Of a stretch of DNA of 23,702 nt, positions 7,161 through 14,594 are shown piece by piece. The notes under the pieces are model-generated. The model was not told where the DNA came from and ran no database searches. It was given only the letters and a program-made list of their open reading frames with translations. Numbering within the stretch: the stretch's first letter is position 1; every line of letters begins with the position of its first letter. The translations under genes were made by a program, and so were the position numbers. Source of the DNA: DASPKX01 sp035627835 (GTDB lineage: Bacteria; Verrucomicrobiota; Verrucomicrobiia; Limisphaerales; SXQI01). The DNA lies in NCBI GenBank assembly GCA_035627835.1, contig DASPKX010000136.1:1-23702 (forward strand). Direction: 5' to 3'.

Positions 7161-8042
7161 ATGCGCTTTGCCATTCTGCTCTGCTTGTCTCTCATCTCGC
7201 TCTTACCTCTTCAGGCAGCCGAAGAGTTCAATGTCTGGCCCGCCAAGCCGCCGGGTGAAATGAAATCTCTCCCGCCGGAAGCCGACACCACCAAAGCGGA
7301 GGACAAACTGATCGCCGGTCGCCGCATCATAAAACTGGGGAACGTCTCCACACCCACCATTACGGTTTACCAACCACCCGCGGGAAAGCGCACCGACGCC
7401 GCCGTCGTGATTTGCCCGGGAGGCGGCCACCACATCCTGGCCATGGACCTCGAAGGAACGGAAGTCGCCGAATGGTTTAACAGCATCGGGGTCACAGCTT
7501 TCGTGCTGAAGTACCGTGTGCCTGCGCGCAACCCCGAAAACCGTTATGAAGCCGCCGTGCAAGATGCCCAACGCGCCATGAGCCTGATCCGGAGTTCCGC
7601 GAAGAAATGGGCGATTAACCCTGAAAAGATCGGCCTGCTCGGATTCTCTGCCGGGGGCGAAACTGCTGCTCTCACTGCTCTGCTCCCTGAGCGGCTTTAC
7701 CCCTCGACAGACGAGCAGGATAAAACCTCCTTTCACCCGAACTTCCTGATGCTGATTTATCCAGGCGGGTTGGCGAATAAGGAAAACACAGCCCTCCGCG
7801 ACTACATCAAAGTCACCCCCAAGGCGCCCCCCACTTTCTTCGTGCACACCTTTGATGATGGTGTGCATGTCGCCCACAGCATGCTGCTGTACCTCGCCCT
7901 GAAAGATCAGAAGGTTCCAGCGGAATTGCACGCCTTCTCTATTGGCGGGCACGGCTACGGCCTTCGCAAGACGGAAGAGCCGGTGACCGAGTGGCCCGCG
8001 CTTTGCGAGAAATGGCTCCGTGTGGGCGGGTGGATCAAGTAG
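7161..8042 (+). CDS. Secreted alpha/beta hydrolase (BD-FAE / acetyl-xylan esterase-like)
   Basis: A 293-residue predicted exported esterase. ATG at 7161 is chosen because it begins a clear signal peptide (MRFAILLCLSLISLLPLQA, cleavage near residue 19-20); an in-frame ATG at 7074 would place 29 unrelated residues before it. No Shine-Dalgarno is seen. Features of the fold: oxyanion-hole segment VVICPGGGHH (82-91), nucleophile elbow LLGFSAGGE with Ser163, acid FDDGV (Asp232 or Asp233) and general base GGHGYG with His264, a complete catalytic triad. The family contains acetyl-xylan esterases, feruloyl esterases and broad carbohydrate esterases, often from polysaccharide-degrading bacteria; a periplasmic role in deacylating plant polysaccharide is plausible but not proven here. 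It is not in a visible degradation cluster. It ends four bases from the end of the opposing lysE-type gene. Confidence 0.88.
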   Translation: MRFAILLCLSLISLLPLQAAEEFNVWPAKPPGEMKSLPPEADTTKAEDKLIAGRRIIKLGNVSTPTITVYQPPAGKRTDAAVVICPGGGHHILAMDLEGTEVAEWFNSIGVTAFVLKYRVPARNPENRYEAAVQDAQRAMSLIRSSAKKWAINPEKIGLLGFSAGGETAALTALLPERLYPSTDEQDKTSFHPNFLMLIYPGGLANKENTALRDYIKVTPKAPPTFFVHTFDDGVHVAHSMLLYLALKDQKVPAELHAFSIGGHGYGLRKTEEPVTEWPALCEKWLRVGGWIK

Positions 8043-8046
8043 CTGC

Positions 8047-8706
8047 TTACCGGGCGAGCAAGCGGATTATCCGAATGCCAAGGAGCGCTGCCATTACCAG
8101 CAGCGCAAACCCGCTCCAATGCGACATGCGCACGAGGGTTGCCGTGGAGAACTTCCCATGCCCTCGCGCCACGAGATAAGCGAGAATGGCAAACCAGATT
8201 GTTCCGCCGACCATGTTCGCGGCCACGCACACCGCCTTGCTCGCGAAGGTGTCCTCGATCCACTCATGCGCAATGAAGCTCGCTGAGAGGGTAATGTAGA
8301 AGAGGAGCACCGCCGGATTGCCGAGCACACGCACGAACCCAATCATAAAGGCGGTGTGCGGATGCAGCTTCTGCTCCACAGCCTCCACCGTTTTAGTCGT
8401 TGCGGGGAGGTCGCGAACATAAAGGTACTTGATCCCGAGGAAGAGCATCAGCAGAAAGCTGCCCAGCTCCATTCCCGCGCGGATGACGGGCGAGGTGAAA
8501 AAACCGGTGAAACCAGCGAAAGCGATGGCGCAATAAATGAAGTCCATGGCCATCGCCCCCAGGCCAATCATGAACGCCCAAAGAAACCCCCGTTTAGCGC
8601 CTTCGTTGAGGATGGTGATGTTGATCGGCCCAACCGGAATGCAAACGACGAACCCGCTGATTAAGCCGGTGATCGCTGCCAGGGCATACGAGCGAATTTC
8701 CTCCAT
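8047..8706 (-). CDS. LysE/RhtB-family exporter
   Basis: A 219-residue polytopic inner-membrane protein of the LysE superfamily, which exports amino acids or related small molecules driven by the proton gradient. The N-terminal helix carries the characteristic proline/glycine motif (CIPVGPINITILNEGAKRG), followed by FMIGLGAMAMDFIYCAIAF; about six hydrophobic segments are visible, and the usual length is about 200-220. The ATG (8704-8706) directly abuts the TAG stop of pssA (8707-8709) with no gap, so it is likely translated by coupling to pssA in one operon. Substrate cannot be told from sequence. The shared operon with phosphatidylserine synthase (serine-consuming) is suggestive but not evidence for serine export. 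Confidence 0.85.
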   Translation of the reverse strand: MEEIRSYALAAITGLISGFVVCIPVGPINITILNEGAKRGFLWAFMIGLGAMAMDFIYCAIAFAGFTGFFTSPVIRAGMELGSFLLMLFLGIKYLYVRDLPATTKTVEAVEQKLHPHTAFMIGFVRVLGNPAVLLFYITLSASFIAHEWIEDTFASKAVCVAANMVGGTIWFAILAYLVARGHGKFSTATLVRMSHWSGFALLVMAALLGIRIIRLLAR

Positions 8707-9564
8707 CTACCGCGTGTCCACTGCTTCGTGCTCATCATCCTCCTCCTCGATGTTGTGCCGGGTGCGAGGAGAGAGCCGGGTGCGAACCAGGCCGTAAATT
8801 AAGTAGGCGGTGAAAAGCGCGGGCAGCGCGACTGGCAGCACTTTCCGCCAGGCCACAAGAATTAACCCAACCAACAGCGCGAAGATGACCATCTTAGTGA
8901 ACGGGCGTGTGGTTCGGAAATCGATCTTTTTGAACGAAGGATAGCGCACCTCGCTGACCATCATGATGGAAAGAATCACCATGATTACCGGCAGCGCATA
9001 GCGCCAGTTGCCGGTCACAAACCCGCGGTCATCCCACCAGAGGAGAAACAGTGTCAAAGAAGCAACAAGGCCCGCCGCTGCGGGAATCGGGAAGCCCAAA
9101 AAGTCCTTGCTCCCTCCGCCGCCCGGCATGGCCGCAAGACAATTGAACCGAGCCAATCGAAAGGCGCCGCAAATGAGATAAATGGAGGCGAGGAACCAGC
9201 CAATCTCCGGGTGATCCTGGAAGACGTCCCGAAATACGATTTTATGAACCAGAAATGCCGGCGCCGCCCCGAACGAAATCACATCGGCCAGCGAGTCGAA
9301 TTCCCGGCCGAAGGGGCTTTCCGATCCACCCATGCGCGCGACACGGCCGTCAAGCAGATCGAAAATGCAGGCGAGCAGGATGAAGAAAAGCGCTTGCCGA
9401 ATGACCTGCGTGTACTGCGGTGAAAGCGGATCGGCTTCAACGATCTTTGTTAACGCAAGAAAACCGCAGAAAAGATTCCCTGCGGTCATCAGATTCGGGA
9501 GAAAGTATATCTTAAGCTTTTGCGGCTCGCCCTCGTTTCCCCGAAAAATTTTGTCCTCGGCCAT
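8707..9564 (-). CDS. pssA: CDP-diacylglycerol-serine O-phosphatidyltransferase (phosphatidylserine synthase)
   Basis: A 285-residue membrane enzyme that makes phosphatidylserine from CDP-diacylglycerol and L-serine, the first committed step to phosphatidylethanolamine. The CDP-alcohol phosphotransferase signature D-G-x2-A-R-x8-G-x3-D-x3-D fits exactly: D72, G73, A76, R77, G86, D90, D94. The family-typical N-terminal FLPNLMTAGNLFCGFLAL and several hydrophobic segments are present. The start ATG at 9562-9564 has GGAGG six bases upstream (complement of 9571-9575). The gene is immediately followed by the lysE-type gene. The decarboxylase gene psd, often adjacent in other bacteria, is not in this window. 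Archaetidylserine or phosphatidylglycerol synthase are less likely given the overall match to the PssA type. Confidence 0.92.
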   Translation of the reverse strand: MAEDKIFRGNEGEPQKLKIYFLPNLMTAGNLFCGFLALTKIVEADPLSPQYTQVIRQALFFILLACIFDLLDGRVARMGGSESPFGREFDSLADVISFGAAPAFLVHKIVFRDVFQDHPEIGWFLASIYLICGAFRLARFNCLAAMPGGGGSKDFLGFPIPAAAGLVASLTLFLLWWDDRGFVTGNWRYALPVIMVILSIMMVSEVRYPSFKKIDFRTTRPFTKMVIFALLVGLILVAWRKVLPVALPALFTAYLIYGLVRTRLSPRTRHNIEEEDDEHEAVDTR

Positions 9565-9633
9565 GGTTACCCTCCGTCAGCCCGGAACCTGGCCCCGCCA
9601 GCTCCGCGCACGACGACCTGCTCGTTGTAGCGT

Positions 9634-9667
9634 GAGCGCCGCCTCTTTGAAAGAGGGAACGGCGCTC
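9634..9667. repeat. Strong compound hairpin between the DUF883-like gene and pssA
   Basis: GAGCGCCG (9634-9641) pairs with CGGCGCTC (9660-9667), and inside it CCTCTT (9642-9647) pairs with AAGAGG (9651-9656), leaving only a three-base loop and a GAA bulge. It lies in the 114-base spacer, transcribed from -. No T-run follows on either strand, so it is better seen as a repetitive extragenic palindrome or an mRNA-stabilising/attenuating structure than a classical terminator. Confidence 0.6.
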
Positions 9668-9678
9668 CTCCCGAATGA

Positions 9679-9912
9679 TTAAGCCCTGCGGCCCATCAAC
9701 ATCCCGACAGCTAGCCCGAGCCCCATCGCAATCGCCATGGTGGTCCAGGTGTGGTTGTGCACACAATCATTTGCATGAGTCCCCACGCTTCGCGCGGCGC
9801 TGCCCACTTTGTTAGGAATGCCGCGAAGGCTGCTGAATCGTGATTTTGGCAGATCCAGTTGGTCCTGCACTTGATCCAATTGTTCTTCGAGTTGGTTGTT
9901 GATTTCGTTCAT
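9679..9912 (-). CDS. Small membrane-anchored protein, ElaB/YqjD/DUF883-like
   Basis: A 77-residue protein. The N-terminal half is charged and helical with a heptad-like pattern (NQLEEQLDQVQDQLDL), then a basic stretch, and a C-terminal membrane helix (about 57-72) ending in the GR-type tail GLAVGMLMGRRA. This layout (amphipathic helix, single C-terminal anchor, Gly-x-x-x-Gly pattern and GRR end) is that of ElaB/YqjD/DUF883 proteins, which in Escherichia coli are stationary-phase inner-membrane proteins, some of which bind ribosomes. The ATG at 9910-9912 has GGGGAG five bases upstream (complement of 9918-9923). It likely has its own promoter; stress induction is inferred from the family. Family assignment is by architecture, so moderately sure. 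Confidence 0.7.
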   Translation of the reverse strand: MNEINNQLEEQLDQVQDQLDLPKSRFSSLRGIPNKVGSAARSVGTHANDCVHNHTWTTMAIAMGLGLAVGMLMGRRA

Positions 9913-10051
9913 TTTCGCTCCCCTTCCAGTTTATGTGGGTCCACGTTACTGCCCCCTCGACAGCACCGCCCCAAACAAACTCCTGCTGCTTAAGCCAAAA
10001 CGAAATGGGGGATGCTGACCAAAGCCGATTAGGGGATGGGCCGACTAACGA

Positions 10052-10083
10052 AAAAGGCAGGCAACTCACGCTGCCTGCCTTTT
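10052..10083 (-). terminator. Intrinsic terminator of the GlsB-like gene
   Basis: A perfect 12-base inverted repeat (AAAAGGCAGGCA at 10052-10063 and TGCCTGCCTTTT at 10072-10083) with an eight-base loop. Read on -, an eight-pair GC-rich stem is followed by TTTTT, 32 bases after the stop codon of the GlsB-like gene. The A-tract/T-tract symmetry would let it work on + as well. Confidence 0.88.
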
Positions 10084-10114
10084 CTGCGCCCCGCTTGAGG
10101 GCTGCGTTGATCTG

Positions 10115-10372
10115 TTAGACTCGTGTGCGTCGACCGGTGAATAGCCGGTATAGGCCTAGCAACAGCATGGCCCCGACGACCGCGGCAATGAAGCCTGCAG
10201 GCTCCCCTTCAGTGTACCAACCCATCGCGCGGCCGATGGCGTGGGCAATAAATGCGCCAGCCACACCGAGCAGGGAGGTGATGATGAACCCGCCTGGATC
10301 ACGTCCTGGCATCAACATTTTTGCCACGATGCCCACGATCAAACCAATCAACAGTGTCCAAAGAATTTCCAT
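10115..10372 (-). CDS. GlsB/YeaQ/YmgE-family small membrane protein
   Basis: An 85-residue, very hydrophobic protein with three membrane helices: MEILWTLLIGLIVGIVAKML, then PGRDPGGFIITSLLGVAGAF with a glycine-rich turn, and FIAAVVGAMLLLGLYRLF, ending in a basic tail GRRTRV. Three helices with the PGxDPGG turn are the hallmark of the transglycosylase-associated GlsB/YeaQ/YmgE group, induced by general stress in enterobacteria; the molecular role is not established. The ATG at 10370-10372 is chosen over an upstream in-frame ATG at 10423 because the AGAGAGG site (complement of 10379-10385) sits six bases before it and the family begins here. It ends at an intrinsic terminator, so it is a single-gene unit. 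Confidence 0.85.
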   Translation of the reverse strand: MEILWTLLIGLIVGIVAKMLMPGRDPGGFIITSLLGVAGAFIAHAIGRAMGWYTEGEPAGFIAAVVGAMLLLGLYRLFTGRRTRV

Positions 10373-10378
10373 ACATTT

Positions 10379-10385
10379 CCTCTCT
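10379..10385 (-). promoter_or_regulatory. Shine-Dalgarno site that fixes the GlsB-like start
   Basis: On -, AGAGAGG stands six bases before ATG at 10372. The longer in-frame ATG at 10423 lacks such a site and would add 17 polar residues before the first membrane helix. Confidence 0.7.
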
Positions 10386-10537
10386 TTCTGCCAGTACCCT
10401 AGTTCTGATTGCGGGCAGAACAAGGGAACGCCGCCCGTAATGAGAACTCATTGGAAAAGGGCGGAAATGCTCAGGGAATTCCTGACCGAAGGCAGTTCTT
10501 AACTCAGGCTGCTGAAAGGGTTGCGAGGAAACAAACA

Positions 10538-10559
10538 GAGCCAGCGACTTCGCTGGCTC
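10538..10559 (-). terminator. Hairpin terminator downstream of the pseudopilin gene
   Basis: GAGCCAGCG (10538-10546) and CGCTGGCTC (10551-10559) form a perfect nine-pair stem with a four-base loop. Read on -, it is followed by TGTTTGTTTCC, a T-rich tract, as expected of an intrinsic terminator. It lies 200 bases after the pseudopilin stop, so the transcript would have a long 3' tail, or a small RNA lies between. Confidence 0.7.
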
Positions 10560-10605
10560 CGTGGTGATGAGATCAGATTACGCCCTCACCAGGACGCTCA
10601 GAAGA

Positions 10606-10688
10606 GCAGTGAGGCTGACTGTGCTGAACCGCTGCCCAACCTCACTGCCAGACATGATCTCTGTGCCAACCCATTTGCAAGGCAGCGG
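10606..10688 (-). other. Region with two crossing inverted repeats, possible structured RNA
   Basis: GCAGTGAGG (10606-10614) is the exact reverse complement of CCTCACTGC (10640-10648), and CCGCTGCC (10629-10636) of GGCAGCGG (10681-10688). The pairs interlock, so they are alternatives or a pseudoknot. They lie just before the terminator on -. This may be a 3' UTR element or small RNA; no promoter was recognised. Confidence 0.3.
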
Positions 10689-10758
10689 CTCGACTACCTG
10701 CAGAGTTGGATGCCTTGCGCGTAAAAACGTTCAATGGGATTTCACGGAGCTGGAGCGG

Positions 10759-11571
10759 TCACCGCAGCCGGGAGGTGGTGCGCTCCTGGAGCCAAACGAG
10801 GTCTTTGCTGTTCGGCGTGGTGAAGGTGTGGTCGATTCGCTGCCCGAGAGTCGCGCTGCGAAATATGCGCGAGTCCAGCCACTTCCGCGGCTGCACATGG
10901 CCATCGGTGAAAGAAATCACGCCGCCGCGATTATGGTGGGTGGCCGGAAGGTGAAACCAATTATAGCCCTGCATCGTTACAATGAAGGCGGGTGTGCAAA
11001 GGCTTTGCGGCGTCAGATCCTGAAAGAGGAAAGTGTCGGTGGGGGCAACGAGTTGGCTGCTCTTGCGGAAAACCCGGTAATTAGCAGTCAACCGGTTCCC
11101 AACGAAGGTGTTGGGGGCGAGGTACACATTCATGGCGTAGCTGCGCACCTGCTGGATCGGGCGGCCTTGAACGGAGATGTACGAGCTTTTATCGCTCGGG
11201 CACTGGTACACCTGCGGCGTGGTCAGATAGCGGGCAAAATTGGCAAACCGCTCGTCCAGCAGGTTTCTGGTGTTGGTGAAGCCATCGGTGTATTGGTGGT
11301 AGCCGCCGCCGACCCACATCGGATCTTTGAGCGGCAACCCCTCCTGGTTCCCGTTCGGGACAAACGTGTCGTTAAAATCGGCGTTGTAGAGCGCCCAGGT
11401 AATCGCGAGCTGCTTCTGGTTGTTGACGCACTTGATCCGCTTGGCCGTCTCCTTGGCTTTGGCTATGGCAGGCAAGAGCATGGAGGCCAAAACGGCAATG
11501 ATGGCGATGACCACCAGCAATTCGATCAAGGTGAAAGCGGCCTGGCGGGCTTTGGCGTGCGGAGCGCTCAT
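10759..11571 (-). CDS. Type IV pilin-like/type II secretion pseudopilin with H-X9-DG motif
   Basis: A 270-residue prepilin-type protein. The class III signal is AFTLIELLVVIAIIAVLASM (residues 12-31): prepilin peptidase would cut after Ala12, before Phe13, with the canonical Glu at mature position 5 (Glu17); the usual glycine before the cut is replaced by alanine. A periplasmic domain follows with Cys pairs, and the motif H-x9-D-G (His213, Asp223, Gly224) near the end, typical of the expanded pseudopilin families in Verrucomicrobiota, Planctomycetes and Lentisphaerae. Members occur in dozens of scattered single copies per genome and their function is mostly unknown; no secretion or pilus assembly genes are nearby. 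The start is uncertain: ATG at 11571 is preferred because it leaves a short leader, but ATGs at 11604 and 11613 are in frame and give 281 or 284 residues. Divergent from yajC. Confidence 0.9.
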   Translation of the reverse strand: MSAPHAKARQAAFTLIELLVVIAIIAVLASMLLPAIAKAKETAKRIKCVNNQKQLAITWALYNADFNDTFVPNGNQEGLPLKDPMWVGGGYHQYTDGFTNTRNLLDERFANFARYLTTPQVYQCPSDKSSYISVQGRPIQQVRSYAMNVYLAPNTFVGNRLTANYRVFRKSSQLVAPTDTFLFQDLTPQSLCTPAFIVTMQGYNWFHLPATHHNRGGVISFTDGHVQPRKWLDSRIFRSATLGQRIDHTFTTPNSKDLVWLQERTTSRLR

Positions 11572-11715
11572 GGGTTCAACAGCTCTTATAACAGAGCCCA
11601 CCATTTTGAACATACAAAACAGCAGGAACTTGCTCCCAGCAGCAGGGAAATGCGGCTGCGAAGGTTCTTGCCAAACGGGGAGTCGTGCATAACTTTATCC
11701 GCTTTGTAACGGAAA

Positions 11716-12066
11716 ATGAGCATTCCTGCTTTTATTGCATTTTTGGCCATGGCCCCCGCGCCTGCGCCTGGAACACAGGCCAATCCAACGGGTGAAATGC
11801 TGAAAATGTTCGGCTTCATGGCCTTCATGTTCGTGATCATGTATTTTGCCATGATCCGCCCCGGCCAAAAGGCAGCCAAACAGAAGGCGGAATTGCTCAA
11901 AACGCTCAAACGCGGCGACAAAGTTGTCACCAGCGGCGGCCTCATTGGAACGATCACAAGCCTGAGTGAAAAGAGCGTTTCTATTCGTTCCGGCGATTCC
12001 AAGTTTGAAATCCTCAAGAGCGCCGTCTCCGAGATCACAGAGCGCGCTGGCTCTTCCGAATCCTAA
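11716..12066 (+). CDS. yajC: Preprotein translocase subunit YajC
   Basis: A 116-residue accessory subunit of the Sec translocon, part of the SecDF-YajC complex that helps protein export and interacts with SecYEG and YidC. It has a short N-terminal stretch, one membrane helix at about residues 30-49 (FMAFMFVIMYFAMIRPGQK) with the family's IRPxxK end, and a cytoplasmic domain with LKRGDKVVTSGGLIGTI, the most conserved YajC motif. The ATG at 11716 is the first of its frame; a Shine-Dalgarno is not evident. It is 12 bases upstream of secDF, the classical order, and is probably the first gene of a long + strand operon. The spacer shared with the pseudopilin gene (about 100-145 bases) must hold two divergent promoters; TTGCCA at 11668-11673 is a possible -35 without a well-placed -10. 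Confidence 0.95.
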   Translation: MSIPAFIAFLAMAPAPAPGTQANPTGEMLKMFGFMAFMFVIMYFAMIRPGQKAAKQKAELLKTLKRGDKVVTSGGLIGTITSLSEKSVSIRSGDSKFEILKSAVSEITERAGSSES

Positions 12067-12078
12067 TCCCCTCATCCC

Positions 12079-14583
12079 ATGCGTAATTTCACCTGGAGAT
12101 TCTTTCTCATTGTCTTTGTCGTCCTCTGGTCGGTTTGGGAGTTATACCCGCCCAGCCCCCGCTCTCTGATTGAGGAGTTCAATAATAACGTCTCCTCCCG
12201 CGACACGAACTTCAACGCCATTGTCGCCTCCGCGCAGCAGGCCGCCCAAGGCCAGCGCGGGCGTGAATACGCCGCGTTGCTCGCTGCCACCGGCACGAAC
12301 GACCTCAGCCGTTACTTTCCCCAGATCAAGGTGCCCACCGGCAAGGAGACGAACCGCGTCATCCTGAACCGCTTGCAGGCCAATGCAGCGGGCAAGATCA
12401 AGCTGGGCCTCGACTTGCAAGGCGGCACCTCGTTCCTGGTTGGTGTGGACACCACCAAGATGGAAGGGACGAATGCCTCCAACCTGGACCGCAGCGCGGT
12501 CCTTGAGCAGGCCATTGAGGTGCTCCGCCGCCGTGTGGATAAGTTCGGTGTCGCGGAGCCTGTTCTCCAGCCTTCCGGTGACAACCGCATTCTCATCCAG
12601 ATGCCCGGCTTGTCCGAAGCCGACAAAGAGAGCGCGAAGAGCACCATTCAACGCGCCGCGTTCCTTGAGTTCCGCCTGGTCCATCCAGAAAGCGACACGA
12701 TGATTCAGCAAGGCGTTGCCGCTCCCGGTTATGAACGCCTGATTCTCCGCAGCGTGGATAAAAACGGCGTGGAGCAAGCCTATCCGATGCTGGTGAAGAA
12801 GAAAGCCGAGCGCAACTTGACCGGTAAATACGTGCAACAAGCGGGCGTGAGCCGCCACCCTGTCTCCGGCGAATTTCAGATCCTGATGCGCTTCGACACC
12901 GAGGGCGCAGGGTTATTTGGCGATATTACCGCCGCAAATGTTGGCCGCAAATTGGCCATTGTGTTGGACGGCGAGCTTTATTCCGCACCAGTCATCAACG
13001 AGGCGATCCGTGGCGGCAATGCCCAAATTACAGGCGATTTCGATCTGAAAGAGGCCATGGAGTTGGCGAACGTCCTGGAAAATCCATTGGAAGCTCCGGT
13101 GAAGATCATCGAGGAGCGCGGCGTGGATCCTTCCCTGGGCAAAGATTCCATCAAGAGCGGTGTGCGGGCCTCGATTGTGGGCATCATCTTCGTTTCCCTC
13201 TTCATGCTGGTTTACTACATGAAAGCAGGGTTGATCGCGAACGTGGCCCTGATCCTCAACGTCATCATCCTGATGGGCGTTATGTGCTCCATCGGGACCA
13301 CGCTGACGCTGCCGGGCATCGCGGGCATCGTGCTGACCGTCGGCATGGCGGTCGATGCAAACGTGCTGATCTTTGAGCGTATCCGCGAAGAACTCGCGGC
13401 TGGCAAGTCGCTTCGGGGCGCGATCGCCGCTGGTTACAACCGGGCGTTTGGAACGATTTTCGACTCCAACCTGACGACGCTGATTGCTTCAGTGATCCTG
13501 ATTTACATGGGCACAGGCCCGGTGAAAGGGTTCGGCGTGACGCTGACGATCGGTATTGCAGCCTCGATGTTCACAGCGTTGTTTGTGACCCGTTTCCTGT
13601 TCGATTTCATGCTGGAGCGCAACTTGATCTCCAGCGTTAAAATGCTCAGTTTCGTGGGTGAGACGAAGATCAACTTCCTCAAGCTGGCGAAGCCCGCTTT
13701 CATTCTCTCCTGGACGATCATCTTGATCGGTCTTGGTTGGGGGATTAAACGCGGTGGGGGCGTGATGGGTGTGGATTTCGCGGGTGGCGATTCGCTCGGG
13801 ATGAAGTTCGCGCAGCGTATTGAAGTGGATAAACTCCGGGACGCGATCACCAAGCTGAACGTGGGTGAGCCGACCATCCAATACCAGCAGGACGCCGCTG
13901 GTTCCGGGCAGGTGCTGCAGATCACGACTGCATTCGACACTGGCGCGAAGGTGGAACAAGCTCTGAAGACGTCGTTCCCTGAGGCGCAATTTACGCGCGT
14001 GGCGCTCGACAAAGTAGGCCCCACGGTTGGCGCGGAAATCCTGCGCACTGCCATTGTCGCGTCGCTTCTGGCGTTGTTTGGCATCCTGGTTTACGTGGCG
14101 TTCCGTTATGAGTTTTCGTTCGCATTGGGCGCGGTGGCCGCGGTCATTCACGACATCCTGATGACGCTGGGGATTTTCTTCCTGAGCGGCCGGGAGCTGA
14201 GCGCGCCCATTGTCGCGGCGATCCTGACGATCATCGGTTTCTCGATCAACGACACGATCGTTATCTTCGACCGCATTCGGGAAGACTTGAAGTTGGGCAT
14301 GCGGGGTAGTTTCCTGGAGATCATCAACCGCGCGCTCAACCAGACCCTCAGCCGAACCATCATTACATCGGGAACAGTGTTCCTCTCCACGCTGGCCTTG
14401 TATTTCTTCGGTGGCGGCGTAATCAACGACTTTGCGTTCACGTTCCTGGTGGGCATTCTGTCCGGCACATTCTCGACGATCTACATCGCGAGCGCGCTGG
14501 TGCTCTGGCTGAACAAGGGTGAGAAGCCTAAGTTGGCGTCGGATGTCACCACGATTGACGCCCCTGCCACTGCTCGTGCTTAA
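12079..14583 (+). CDS. secDF: Fused protein translocase subunit SecDF
   Basis: An 834-residue single-chain fusion of SecD and SecF, an RND-type proton-driven membrane protein that pulls exported proteins through and off the Sec channel. SecD half: N-terminal helix (MRNFTWRFFLIVFVVLW), LGLDLQGG at 109-116, a large periplasmic domain, then five helices with GMAVDANVLIFERIREE around Asp426. SecF half: GVDFAGGDS at about 564-572, periplasmic domain, helices, and GFSINDTIVIFDRIRED with Asp725. The two aspartates correspond to the proton-relay residues described for SecDF. Twelve membrane helices can be counted. Fused SecDF occurs in Bacillus, some Bacteroidetes and PVC bacteria, whereas Escherichia coli has two genes. 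Full length, no frameshift. It follows yajC by 12 bases and precedes terC by 11. Confidence 0.97.
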   Translation: MRNFTWRFFLIVFVVLWSVWELYPPSPRSLIEEFNNNVSSRDTNFNAIVASAQQAAQGQRGREYAALLAATGTNDLSRYFPQIKVPTGKETNRVILNRLQANAAGKIKLGLDLQGGTSFLVGVDTTKMEGTNASNLDRSAVLEQAIEVLRRRVDKFGVAEPVLQPSGDNRILIQMPGLSEADKESAKSTIQRAAFLEFRLVHPESDTMIQQGVAAPGYERLILRSVDKNGVEQAYPMLVKKKAERNLTGKYVQQAGVSRHPVSGEFQILMRFDTEGAGLFGDITAANVGRKLAIVLDGELYSAPVINEAIRGGNAQITGDFDLKEAMELANVLENPLEAPVKIIEERGVDPSLGKDSIKSGVRASIVGIIFVSLFMLVYYMKAGLIANVALILNVIILMGVMCSIGTTLTLPGIAGIVLTVGMAVDANVLIFERIREELAAGKSLRGAIAAGYNRAFGTIFDSNLTTLIASVILIYMGTGPVKGFGVTLTIGIAASMFTALFVTRFLFDFMLERNLISSVKMLSFVGETKINFLKLAKPAFILSWTIILIGLGWGIKRGGGVMGVDFAGGDSLGMKFAQRIEVDKLRDAITKLNVGEPTIQYQQDAAGSGQVLQITTAFDTGAKVEQALKTSFPEAQFTRVALDKVGPTVGAEILRTAIVASLLALFGILVYVAFRYEFSFALGAVAAVIHDILMTLGIFFLSGRELSAPIVAAILTIIGFSINDTIVIFDRIREDLKLGMRGSFLEIINRALNQTLSRTIITSGTVFLSTLALYFFGGGVINDFAFTFLVGILSGTFSTIYIASALVLWLNKGEKPKLASDVTTIDAPATARA

Positions 14584-14594
14584 TTGACGCGCTG

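Larger units (their letters stand above)
10373..10758. other. Spacer of 386 bases, no gene
   Basis: Holds the leader of the GlsB-like gene on its left side and, on its right, the trailing region of the pseudopilin transcript with a terminator at 10538-10559. Between 10606 and 10688 there are two crossing long-range inverted repeats (listed separately). I find no convincing coding frame; the open frame on + from 10561 continues antisense through the pseudopilin gene. Confidence 0.6.

Noticed and set aside
6890..7258. A 122-codon open frame on + across the spacer into the hydrolase gene
   Set aside because: It translates the palindromes and the 10-base repeat (YSRLF repeats come from the DNA repeat), overlaps the hydrolase signal peptide in another frame and has no ribosome site.
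10561..11709. A 382-codon open frame on +, antisense to the pseudopilin gene
   Set aside because: It covers the whole pseudopilin gene in the opposite sense, has no recognisable motif or ribosome site, and the - strand frame has the prepilin signal and H-X9-DG motif.
13489..14151. Two long open frames on - inside secDF
   Set aside because: Shadows in a GC-rich gene; secDF is intact and conserved on +.
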